Assembly (NCBI GenBank): GCA_023374025.1
Contig: SIJG01000039.1
Span: 778,579 to 842,578, forward strand
Origin: Heterodera schachtii
Taxonomy: Eukaryota > Nematoda > Chromadorea > Rhabditida > Heteroderidae
Direction of reading: 5' to 3'
Length of the DNA stretch: 64,000 nucleotides
Program-made: the position numbers and the translations under genes
Shown: piece by piece, positions 46,464 to 58,531 of the stretch
Layout: the number at the start of each line of letters is the position of its first letter
Position numbering within the stretch: position 1 is the stretch's first letter
Notes under the pieces: model-generated
The model's input: the letters and a program-made list of their open reading frames with translations, nothing else
What the model was told of the DNA's origin: nothing
The model's database searches: none

Positions 46464-48370
46464 TCCATAAATCTTTCTGAGTGAGACAGCAATTGAGCAC
46501 GATTCCAAAAATTGCCAAGGACATAATATAAAATGCTTACAATAATAATAAAAAAGGATTGGAAAATGAGAAATATTTTTTCAGCCTTCATATTTTTTAC
46601 CTATTTTATTTTTCAATGTTTATTTTCCTAATTATATTTTGGATTTTTTTAAATTTCTACCCCTACTGTTCTATAAGAAAAATATTTAAATTACAATATG
46701 AATATTATCCACAATAGTATAATATATAAAAGCTATATAATATATATATATATATAATTTAATATTTGTTATTATTTTATCTTTTATTATTTATTTCAAT
46801 CTTTCACTGTATTTTATATTTATCAATCTTGAAGCATGCAATTTATGCTGAATGGTTTGTAATCCTATAAAAGCTAATTAGTGTCATTTCAGAATAAATA
46901 GCGCAGAGAATTCTTGTTGCAATAATGAATGTTTATAATTGGCTTTTTTAAAAAATTAATTTTTAAATTGATGTACTTTTCAAATGATATTGAATGTAAT
47001 AAATACAAATCTATAAATAAGTTTTTTCATTATTATAATTTTTTAATAATTTTAGAAGATTTTAAATCCTATTTCTCGTTCTTTTTAAGTTCAATTAAAT
47101 TTTATTTGGTTATTTAAATTATTATTTATTGACCAAAAAAAGGCTTTCCGTCGGACGACAGACAGTTTGAATTTAACAAATTTTATTAAATTTTACCTGA
47201 TTTTATTATTTATTTTATAAATTATCTGATTAAAGTTCGATACAGTCAAATTAATTTTGTTGAATATTTCCTTTTTTCAATTATAATTTATTCTTTTCAT
47301 TAATTTTAATGAAACTCTTTTATTACGTACACAAATTATTTTTGGACATTATTTATTAAATTATTTTTATTTTTCTATCTTTGTGTTTGCTATATAAAAA
47401 GATCATTAAAATTAATATTTTATATAATCGAGTTTTATTTTATTGCTGATTTCCGCAGACAATGATTTTAAAAACTTTAACAATAATAAAAGAGAGATGT
47501 CAATGATTAATTCTGCAATAAAAATAAATTTTTAATTTTTGAATATTAGCAGTTTACTGATTTTCTCTCTTAATGTATGAAGTATTTAGCCTCGTAGCCG
47601 CCTGAAACAAAATATTTAGTAAGTTTATAGTAAAAATTAATTAATAGGAAAAATATGATATACAACATGACATAGAAAAACAATAGAGGTCACTCAATTC
47701 GAGACTGTGCTGTGACATTTATGTTCGTGTTAAATATTTTTGCGCAATTTGCTTAAATTTACTATTAAAAAATATTAAATTTTTATTATATATTAATATT
47801 TAAGCTTACTATTTTTCATTTCACCTTTGTTCTTTTTAGTAATAATTTTTTAATTTACTCTCATTTGTCTTTCATGTGCTTAAGAATGTTTTTCAATGGA
47901 TAATTAAAATTTTTAAAGCAGAATTTTTTTTAATTTTAAAAGACAAAAATATTTTCTTTAGCCAATATTATCAAATTAACAAAAGAAATTGATTTGAATT
48001 ATTTTATAATTGTAAAAATTATTTCTTGGTATGTACTCTCACTTGTACCACGTGATTTGCTTCGTAACGAAATTAATCATTTTTAAATTTGAACGTTATT
48101 CCATTTGTAAACAAATTATTGTTTTACGTTAATATTACTTAGTCTACATTGCTAAATAGGTAAAAATTAATTTGCTTTTAATTTCTAAAATTTGTTCTGA
48201 AAATTTTAAATAAATATACAAATAAAATTAGTTTTGGCATAATTATTTTATTTTTCCTTAATTATTATTTAACTAAAATTTTCTTTATTCAATTTATAAA
48301 TAAAAAGAAATTAAATTGGATTAAGTAAATTTTTCATACATTTTCTTCGAAAATAATTTGGATTTTTTTA
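46464..48370. other. AT-rich spacer
   Basis: T-rich DNA with a short (TA)n run near 46735-46760 and a GC-richer GGCTTTCCGTCGGACGACAG word near 47142. No gene seen. Confidence 0.5.
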
Positions 48371-48480
48371 TTTTCATACTTATAATTTGGGCTGGTATTT
48401 TGCAAAAAGAAATATTTGGTTTGATTATAATTAAAAAAATAAGTTTATAATTAAAAATTACATACTTTTTGCGAAATCTA

Positions 48481-48698
48481 ATTATTAAAGCCTGGACTTT
48501 TACGCACGAAAATATCTTAAATAGGCACCTTAAATAGACACGAAAATGAACCGGAGCGAAAAAAAGAAATAATTTTTGCTGTTTCAAAAAGTTGAAGTTA
48601 GAAGCCTTAAACCAAATTAAAAACTCGTTTTTGTGCGTATTAGGTCATAGCAACTTAACAAAAAAATGCATATGCCTCAAAATCCGGGCTTTAATAAT
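48481..48698. mobile_element. Small MITE with ATTATTAAAGCC ends, copy 1
   Basis: ATTATTAAAGCCTGGACTTT at the left is inverted at the right as AATCCGGGCTTTAATAAT. A subterminal CGCACGAAAA/TTTTTGTGCG pair strengthens the fold. 218 bp, no coding capacity. The repeat occurs again within the duplicated copy. Confidence 0.65.
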
Positions 48699-51600
48699 TA
48701 TCTTAGTTTAATTAAATTTAAAAGTAATATTTTTTATATAGTATTTTTATTAATATTTCTATTTGTCGCTTTACTTGTTTTTATTTTCGACTCTTTGAAG
48801 TAACCTAATTTCTTTTCAACCAATTTTTATTTAATTGATAGTTGTTCAGGAAAAATGATTAAGTAACATATCAATGATTAAATTCAAATATCAAATTAAG
48901 ATACCGAAGTACTGATAAGAAATTTTTATAAAACCGTTTTTTTCTTTCTTTTGGGCCAATGATCGATTTTGTACATTAATTTTTAGTTAGTTTTATCTTA
49001 GCATAAATAATAAATCATTTGGTCATAATAAATGCTAATAAAATAAAGTTATTTTATTTTTAGTATTCTAATTTTAATAATTCTGTTTTAATTGAGATAA
49101 ATAATTTCAAATTTTGTATAAATTTATTTTCGACTTAGTTATCCATGTTTCAAAATTATAAGTTTGTTACATCTCTTATTTGATTTGGGTCGATTTTCGC
49201 CAATTTTGTATTAGTAAAATGAATTAAAACATTTTATAATAATCAAGAATTTTATAATAATATAATTTCATTTTCGTGAAAATTGTTATACGTTTTAAGA
49301 AATATTTGTTTGAAATTTAATGTCTTCGTAAACGTATTTAATATTAAAGTACTGTCACTTTTTAGTTTCATTAAAAATAAGAACGGTAGGTTATCTTTAT
49401 ATATTGATATAAACACTTTTTTGCATCGATACCCGGTTATTCCGCTTATCGCAATAACTCGTGACCGGAAAATGCGTCAGTGATACTAATATTTTAAAAT
49501 AAATTTCTGTAGCATTAAGTATTCTAGCATAAAAGTAAAATTCTAAATGAACATTATTCTGAATTCCATAAGCCGGATCCGAATTAGAACATAAGCCGCA
49601 AACTCAAATTTTGGAAATAAGCTTCATGGTTCAAAATCGATTTAAATATACGGAATAAACTGCAAGCCATCAACCATCAAAAGAGATAATTTACGCTTTT
49701 TTTGAACCAAAAGTGCTAAATTTCGAAAATTTGGATTTTCGTCTTTTTGTTTGAATTATGGTCCGTGGTTACTAATTAGCGGAAATGGATACCGAATTCA
49801 TTATAGGTGACAACCCCGGCCAATTTTGAAGTTTTTGATCAGGAGCTTAATTTTATTTGTGTCTGCTTATCATTGTAATGTTATTGATGAAGGACCGAAC
49901 AATTATTAAGTAAATAAATCAATCTTAAATTTCGGTAGAAATTATATTTATAATTTGTTTATAGAGGACAAATATAAACAAAAAATGGGTAGATAATTTT
50001 TCATATTTTTGACATTTAATTTGTAATTTGTTAAAATGAATTTTAAATAATTTTGAAAAGATTTATTATTTACTATTTTTGCTAAATTTACATCAATAAG
50101 GTTTTTGACGTTTAATATGATGTTATCGTTTATACCTTTTATTTGATTCTTTATTATAGAAGTAAGATGTCAGAAAGATTGAATTTATTTATAAACTGAT
50201 TTATTTAGTTTTAACATGATAATTTTATTTAAAAATATGAAGAAGAAAAAATTTGTTATTTTATCTCTTGGTTAAATCGAAACGCAATAATCTCAAAATT
50301 TTGACTTTTTGCGTCATATCACGATTATTATTTTCTATTTTTAATAAGAAAATTTTTTTTAAGGTTTCTCACCTTTAATTTTTTTTGCTTATTGGATTTT
50401 TATTTGTCTTCAGCATTATTTCAGTTGTTAATATATAATTAATGATTTTTTTGCCTGACCTTTATCGAATATATAAATATTTTGGTTTGATATTTTATTT
50501 TTGACTCCTAAAAATAAAAGAAGGCAAATAAACATTTGTTTAGATGCTTGCAGAGAAGCACATTAATGTTGTGAAACCAAAAGGTTCAGAATTTGAAGTG
50601 ATGTGAATATTTTTCCAAAATTATATTTAGAATTTTAAGAAAATATTGAATTATTTTTAATTATTCTTCATAATAAATTTTAAATATTTTTTATTTTGAA
50701 TATTTTTTAGTAATGATTCCTGATTGATAACTTTATTCATATTTTTATCTAATTGTTTTCCGCAATAAGGAACAATATTTTTTCTACATATTTGTTTATA
50801 CAGAGTTTCCATCTTCCATATACTTTATATTTTTTATAAAATTGATATCAATCTTATAAATTTTAAATTGTTAGATATATTTTATGTTTACTTTTCAATA
50901 TTTCTCGCTTTATATTTTTGATAATTTTTAATTTCTATTTTCGACAAATTCATCAATAATGTAGAATGTAATTAACTGCACGGCCATAATTTTTTTGTTT
51001 TAATTTTTATGCTATTAAATGTTTTTAATTAATACTATCATTTTATAGATAAATATTATAAATAGATATGAGTGCATATATTTGCCAAATATTAATTAGA
51101 AATATTATTTCTTTGGAGTTAGCGACTCTTTGAAAATTTCATCATTATTAGTGACACTCCGATTTCGTCAGAGAACCATTAACATTTTCCATTTATAATC
51201 TCGTTCTGCTTCCACTCGGTTGTTGGCCGTTAAAGAATTGTTGTTTACATTATTTTTCAATTATGAATTTTAATTTATGCATTTAAATATTCATGTATTT
51301 CTCCTGTTAACATTAGAAAAACTTTTCTAAATATTTTTTCTAAATTTAGTAATAAATTATTGAATTTTCTTTATTTAATAAGGTTGTTAATAAATTTGAT
51401 TTATTCTTTCTTTTCATAAATGTATTAAATAGAATAATTATTTTTGATTTTCAAGTTTTATCTTTAATCTCTGCAATTAATACATATAGAGTGATTAGGA
51501 AACGAAATGTAATAAAACAATAGTCTGAAAATTCAAAGTAATCACCTATTTTAAATGCAAAGGGGATGCCATATTAAAAATTCATTTATGTTTTATTTTA

Positions 51601-52440
51601 TTGAAATTCTAATAGATGATAAATTGCATTGTTTATGAATATTATTACTTTAATATTAATGTAATTTAGATTCACAGCATTTTTTCATGGCTTCTTCGTT
51701 AATATACGTCTTTCATGTTGACACTGAAATTGTCAATTTAAGTAATTTATGCAATTTATATTATTTTCATATTTTATCTTAATTATTTAAATTTGATTTA
51801 TTTGAAAAATTTAATTTGTTCTCTCATCTATAAGGATTCTCAAATCATTTTTTGAAAATTTAAATTAGTATAAATTTTATTTATAAAAATTTTTATCATT
51901 ATTATCATTAAACAATTCTAAATTTAAATGTATCATAATTTTTGTGATTAAAGCTTCATTAGATAAATGCTGTATATGTTTGTATAATTTTGGGTTTGCA
52001 TACTAAGATTGATACATTTATACTAAATATAATTTATTATTGTATTGAAAAATTTAAATGAAACATTCTTTTTGATAGATCATTAAAGTATTTTTGTTTG
52101 AATGTTTTGACAATTTTTGTTCAATAAAGTTTTTTAAATTTATTTCAACATCAATTTGCTCATATTTATATAAAAATTCTTTAAATTTTTATTTAATTTT
52201 CATTTTTCTTCGCAATTGTATACTGATTGAATAAAATTTCAAATGCGTAGTGTATGATTATTGACGAAAAATATCGCAATTGAATATATCGGATTATATT
52301 ATTAATTATTTGTTAAACTTCTGCATGTGTTTCCTTATTTGATTAAAATAAAATTTTATTTTTTTTAAATGTATTATATCTATCTTTATAGTTTTGCTAT
52401 TTTGTCTAGGTTTTCCTAATGTATAGTTACACAAGTTTAT

Positions 52441-52532
52441 GGGTGCGGTCCGGGAACCATAGGGGGGAACATGTCGGTGGTCGGGTCGGGGAGGTAGCGA
52501 GCTCAATTGTAGCGGGTCGGGGACCCGTATAC
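52441..52532. repeat. GC-rich island of unknown nature, copy 1
   Basis: A 92-bp G-rich block (GGGTGCGGTCCGGGAACC ... CGGGTCGGGGACCCG) in A/T-rich DNA, with a 6-bp CGGGTC/GACCCG hairpin at its right end. It is unchanged in the second copy while neighbouring A/T DNA has drifted. No long frame or known RNA recognised. Confidence 0.5.
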
Positions 52533-52901
52533 TTAATGTATAATATTTTTTATTAATTTATTAAATCCATAAAATTAATTCGGGGATGCCATTTTTAAGA
52601 AAGCGTCAGCACACAATAAAATGGATAGATTAAGACAAAATAACAAATTAAATAATTGATGAGATATATTCAAAAATGTATTTGTGTAAGCTTTCATCAA
52701 TTAAAGAAAATTAATTCAATAATAAAATAATTAAAAATTCAATCTGATACGATAACGGATATTATACATATGAAAATAATTCTTATTTTTATTTTGTTTG
52801 AAATTATTTAGAAATTAAGTTGAAGAAATAATTAAAATAAACTTTTAAAATTGATAGATTTTTGCTATTTTGAGAGAATTTTTTAAATAAGTTTATGAAT
52901 T

Positions 52902-53031
52902 TTGGCCTGGCGATGCCAGGCCAATTTTAAAAGTAAAAACAAGTAAATTAAAACAAATCAGTCAACCGGCATCGAACTCATGACAGAAAGTAATGTTAAG
53001 GTTAATTCACTAACCACTACACTACACTATA
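52902..53031 (-). repeat. tRNA-derived SINE-like unit with 3' hairpin, copy 1
   Basis: On the minus strand from 53030 there is a D-arm/A-box-like TAGTGGTTAGTG and, about 40 nt on, a B-box-like GAGTTCGATGCCGG. That spacing suits an internal RNA polymerase III promoter. A Val-AAC-like TTAACAT anticodon loop is present, but neither its stem nor an acceptor stem pairs, so it is not a working tRNA. An A/T-rich tail follows, then a perfect 10-bp hairpin TTGGCCTGGC-ATC-GCCAGGCCAA (52902-52924). Confidence 0.6.
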
Positions 53032-53342
53032 AATAAATATTCAATAGCAAATTTTCTTTATTTAATAAAAATTTGGTAAAATGGTTAAAAAATTCAAAAT
53101 TTTGTCTAAATTTTTTGCTTTTTCTCCCACGAAAATGTCATTGTTATTTTAAAAACCCAATCTTTAGGGTGTACTTTTATTTCGCTTTTCAGCCAAAAAA
53201 CGAAAGCGAAAAGGCGAAAGCGAAAAGCCCAAATTTTCATACTTATAATTTGGGCTGGTATTTTGCAAAAAGAAATATTTGGTTTGATGATAATTAAAAA
53301 ATAAGTTTATAATTAAAAATTACATACTTTTTGCGAAATCTA

Positions 53343-53560
53343 ATTATTAAAGCCTGGACTTTTACGCACGAAAATATCTTAAATAGGCACCTTAAATAGA
53401 CACTGAAAATGAACCGGAGCGAAAAAAAGAAATAATTTTTGCTGTTTCAAAAAGTTGAAGTTAGAAGCCATAAACCAAATTAAAAACTCGTTTTTGTGCG
53501 TATTAGGTCATAGCAACCTAACAAAAAATGCATATGCCTCAAAATCCGGGCTTTAATAAT
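53343..53560. mobile_element. Small MITE with ATTATTAAAGCC ends, copy 2
   Basis: The duplicated partner of the element at 48481, same ends and length, with a few substitutions and one-base indels. It was copied with the segment rather than inserted independently. Confidence 0.65.
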
Positions 53561-56500
53561 TATCTTAGTTTAATTAAATTTAAAGTAATATTTTTTATAT
53601 AGTATTTTTATTAATATTTCTATTTATCGCTTTACTTGTTTTTATTTTCGACTCTTTGAAGTAACCTATTTTTTCAACTAATTTTTATTTAATTGATAGT
53701 CGTTCAGGAAAAATGATTAAGTAACATATCAATGATTAAATTCAAATATCAAATTAAGATACCGAAGTGTCTATTTTCTATATGGACTTATTAATCAATA
53801 ACAGAAAACCGTGCCATCTACCAATTTGTAGTGTTGAGTTGCAAATCATTGGCCTCAACTGATAAGAAATTTTTATAAAACCGTTTTTTTTCTTTCTTTT
53901 GGGCCAATGATCGATTTTGTACATTAATTTTTAGTTAGTTTTATCTTAGCATAAATAATAAATCATTTGGTCATAATAAATGCTAATAAAATAAAGTTAT
54001 TTTATTTTTAGTATTCTAATTTTAATAATTCTGTTTTAATTGAGATAAATAATTTCAAATTTTGTATAAATTTATTTTCGACTTAGTTATCCATGTTTCA
54101 AAATTATAAGTTTGTTACATCTCTTATTGATTTGGGTCGATTTTCGCCAATTTTGTATTAGTAAAATGAATTAAAACATTTTATAATAATCAAGAATTTT
54201 ATAATAATATAATTTCATTTTCGTGACAATTGTTATACGTTTTAAGAAATATTTGTTTGAAATTTAATGTCTTCGTAAACGTATTTAATATTAAAGTACT
54301 GTCACTTTTTAGTTTCATTAAAAATAAGAACGGTAGGTTATCTTTATATATTGATATAAACACTTTTTTGCATCGATACCCGATTATTCCGCTTATCGCA
54401 ATAACTCGTGACCGGAAAATGCGTCAGTGATACTAATATTTAAAATAAATTTCTGTAGCATTAAGTATTCTAGCATAAAAGTAAAATTCTAAATGAACAT
54501 TATTCTGAATTCCATAAGCCGGATCCGAATTAGAACATAAGCCGCAAACTCAAATTTTGGAAATAAGCTTCATGGTTCAAAATCGATTTAAATATACGGA
54601 ATAAACTGCAAGCCATCAACCATCAAAAGAGATAATTTACGCTTTTTTTGAACCAAAAGTGCTAAATTTCGAAAATTTGGACTTTCTCTTTTTGTTTGAA
54701 TTATGGTCCGTGGTTACTAATTAGCGGAAATGGATACCGAATTCATTATAGGTGACAACCCCGGCCAATTTTGAAGTTGTTGATCAGGACCTTAGTTTTA
54801 TTTGTGTCTGCTTATCATTGTAATGTCAGACAGTCTTTCCCAGCCATTTGTTTCCCCCGTCCCTTTTTGCGTGTTCATTTAATATTGTCCTCCGACCTTT
54901 GCACATCTCCAATCAATATTATTATTATTATTTGTATTCTCCAATAAATATTTATTTTGTTATGACTTCATTTGAGCTTCGGTTATTGAAGGACCGAACA
55001 ATTATTAAGTAAATAAATCAGTCTTAAATTTCGGTAGAAATTATATTTTTAATTTGTTTATAGAGGATAAATATAAACAAAAAATGGGTAGATAATTTTT
55101 CATATTTTTGACTTTTAATTTGTAATTTGTTAAAATGAATTTTAAATAATTTTGAAAAGATTCATTATTTACTATTTTTGCTAAATTTACATCAATAATG
55201 TTTTTGACGTTTAATATGACGTTATCGTTTATACCTTTTATTTGATTCTTTATTATAGAAGTAAGATGTCAAAAAGATTGAATTTATTTATAAACTGATT
55301 GATTTAGTTATTTATTTTAAACATTTATTTTTTCTTAAATAATTGTTTAACATGATAATTTTATTTAAAAAATATGAAGAAGAAAAAAATTTGTTATTTT
55401 ATCTCTTGGTTAAATCGAAACGCAATAATCTCAAAATTTTGACTTTTTGCGTCATATCACGATTATTATTTTCTATTTTTAATAAGAAAATTTTTTTTTA
55501 AGGATTCTCACCTTTAATTTTTTTTGCTTATTGGAGTTTTATTTGTCTTCAGCATTATTTCAGTTGTTAATATATGATTAATGATTTTTTTGCCTGACCT
55601 TTATCGAATATATAAATATTTTGGTTTGATATTTTATTTTTGACTCCTAAAAATAAAAGAAGGCAAATAAACATTTGTTTAGATGCTTGCAGAGAAGCAC
55701 ATTAATGTTGTGAAAACAAAAGGTTCAGAATTTGAAGTGATGTGAATATTTTTCCAAAATTATATTTAGAATTTTAAGAAAATATTGAATTATTTTTTAA
55801 TTATTCTTCATAATAAATTTTAAATATTTTTTATTTTGAATATTTTTTAGTAATGATTCCTGATTGATAACTTTATTCATATTTTTATCTAATTGTTTTC
55901 CGCAATAAGGAACAATATTTTTTCTACATATTTGTTTATACAGAGTTTCCATCTTCCATATACTTTATATTTTTTTATAAAATTGATATCAATATTACAA
56001 ATTTTAAATTGTTAGATTTATTTTATGTTTACTTTTCAATATTTCTCGCTTTATATTTTTGATAATTTTTAATTTATATTTTCGACAAATTCATCAATAA
56101 TGTAGAATGTAATTATCTGCACGGCCATAATTTTTTTGTTTTAATTTTTATGCTATTAAATGTTTTTAATTAAATACTATCATTTTATAGATACATATTA
56201 TAAATAGATATGAGTGCATATATTTGCCAAATATTAATTAGAAATATTATTTCTTTGGAGTTAGCGACTCTTTGAAGATTTCATCATTATTATGACACTC
56301 CGATTTCGCCAGAGAACCATTAACATTTTCCATTTATAATCTCGTTCTGCTTCCACTCGGTTGTTGGCGGTTAAAGAATTGTTGTTTACATTATTTTTCA
56401 ATTATGAATTTTAATTTATGCATTTAAATATTCATGTATTTCTCCTGTAACATTAGAAAAACTTTTCTAAATATTTTTTCTAAATTTAGTAATAAATTAT

Positions 56501-57737
56501 TGAATTTTCTTTATTTAATAAGGTTGTTAATAAATTTGATTTATTCTTTCTTTTCATAAATGTATTAAATAGAATAATTATTTTTGATTTTCAAGTTTTA
56601 TCTTTAATCTCTGCAATTAATACATATAGAGTGATTAGGAAACGAAATGTAATAAAACAATAGTCTGAAAATTCAAAGTAATCACCTATTTTAAATGCAA
56701 AGGGGATGCCATATTAAAAATTCATTTATGTTTTATTTTATTGAAATTCTAATAGATGATAAATTGCATTGTTTATGAATATTATTACTTTAATATTAAT
56801 GTAATTTAGATTCACAGCATTTTTTCATGGCTTCTTGGTTAATATACGTCTTTCATGTTGACACTGAAATTGTCAATTTTAAGTAATTTATGCAATTTAT
56901 ATTATTTTCATATTTTATCTTAATTATTTAAATTTTGATTTATTTGAAAAATTTAATTTTGTTCTCTCATCTATAAGGATTCTCAAATCATTTTTTGAAA
57001 ATTTAAATTAGTATAAATTTTATTTATAAAAATTTTATCATTATTATCATTAAACAATTCTAAAATTTTTAAAAACAATGCCAACCGAACCATGATATAA
57101 ATTAATTATTAGATATTAGATTTGTACACGTACCACTACTCAACAGTGTCCAATGCCTTCTCCTAATACATTCTTTCAGATAAAATTATTTATATATATT
57201 TATGCATTTAATTCTTATTTAAATGTATCATAATTTTTGTGATTAAAGCTTCATTAGATAAATGCTGTATATGTTTTTATAATTTTGGGTTTGCATACTA
57301 AGATTGATACATTTATACTAAATATAATTTATTATTGTATTGAAAAATTTAACTGAAACACTCTTTTTGATAAATCATTAAAGTATTTTTGTTTGAATGT
57401 TTTGACAATTTTTGTTCAATAAAGTTTTTTAAATTTATTTCAACATCAATTTGCTCATATTTATATAAAACTTCTTTAAATTTTTATTTAATATTCATTT
57501 TTCTTCGCAATTGTATACTGATTGAATAAAATTTCAAATGCGTAGTGTATGATTATTGACGAAAAATATCGCAATTGAATATATCGGATTATATTATTAA
57601 TTATTTGTTAAACTTCTGCATGTGTTTCCTTATTTGATTAAAATAAAATTTTATTTTATTTTTAAATGTATTATATCTATCATTATAGTTTTGCTATTTT
57701 GTCTAGGTTTTCCTAATGTATAGTTACACAAGTTTAT

Positions 57738-57829
57738 GGGTGCGGTCCGGGAACCATAGGGGGGAACATGTCGGTGGTCGGGTCGGGGAGGTAGCGAGCT
57801 CAATTGTAGCGGGTCGGGGACCCGTATAC
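57738..57829. repeat. GC-rich island of unknown nature, copy 2
   Basis: Identical by eye to 52441-52532 and in the same relative place. Confidence 0.5.
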
Positions 57830-58199
57830 TTAATGTATAATATTTTTTATTAATTTATTAAATCCATAAAATTAATTCGGGGATGCCATTTTTAAGAAAG
57901 CGTCAGCACACAATAAAATGGATAGATTAAGACAAAATAACAAATTAAATAATTGATGAGATATATTCAAAAATGTATTTGTGTAAGCTTTCATCAATTA
58001 AAGAAAATTAATTCAATAATAAAATAATTAAAAATTCAATCTGATACGATAACGGATATTATACATATGAAAATAATTCTTATTTTTATTTTGTTTGAAA
58101 TTATTTAGAAATTAAGTTGAAGAAATAATTAAAATAAACTTTTAAAATTGATAGATTTTTTGCTATTTTGAGAGAATTTTTTAAATAAGTTTATGAATT

Positions 58200-58327
58200 T
58201 TGGCCTGGCGATGCCAGGCCAATTTTAAAAGTAAAAACAAGTAAATTAAAACAAATCAGTCAACCGGCATCGAACTCATGACAGAAAGTAATGTTAAGGT
58301 TAATTCACTAACCACTACACTACACTA
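58200..58327 (-). repeat. tRNA-derived SINE-like unit with 3' hairpin, copy 2
   Basis: Same A-box-like and B-box-like words and the 10-bp hairpin (58200-58222) as the copy at 52902-53031, unchanged by eye. Confidence 0.6.
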
Positions 58328-58531
58328 TAAATAAATATTCAATAGCAAATTTTCTTTATTTAATAAAAATTTGGTAAAATGGTTAAAAAATTCAAAATTT
58401 TGTCTAAATTTTTTGCTTTTTCTCCCACGAAAATGTCATTGTTATTTTAAAAACCCAATCTTTAGGGGTGTACTTTTATTTCGCTTTTCAGCCAAAAACG
58501 AAAGCGAAAAGGCGAAAGCGAAAAGCCCAAA

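Larger units (their letters stand above)
48371..53233. repeat. Segmental tandem duplication, copy 1
   Basis: 4863 bp that recur almost base for base at 53234-58531, starting TTTTCATACTTATAATTTGG and ending in GCGAAAAGCCCAAA. The copies differ by scattered substitutions, homopolymer indels and four block indels. Copy 1 lacks the four blocks. No coding sequence is evident in the unit. The matching 66-codon frames (49283 and 54230) are simply duplicated noise. Confidence 0.95.
53234..58531. repeat. Segmental tandem duplication, copy 2
   Basis: 5298 bp directly repeating copy 1. Extra blocks relative to copy 1 lie at about 53769-53857 (89 bp), 54826-54982 (about 157 bp), 55310-55348 (about 39 bp) and 57065-57217 (about 153 bp). 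The rest is near-identical. The right end runs into further GCGAAAAG words (58532-58565) absent from the junction between copies. Confidence 0.95.

Noticed and set aside
49283..54430. Conserved 66-codon frames in both segmental copies
   Set aside because: They are conserved only because the DNA is duplicated; no coding signature.
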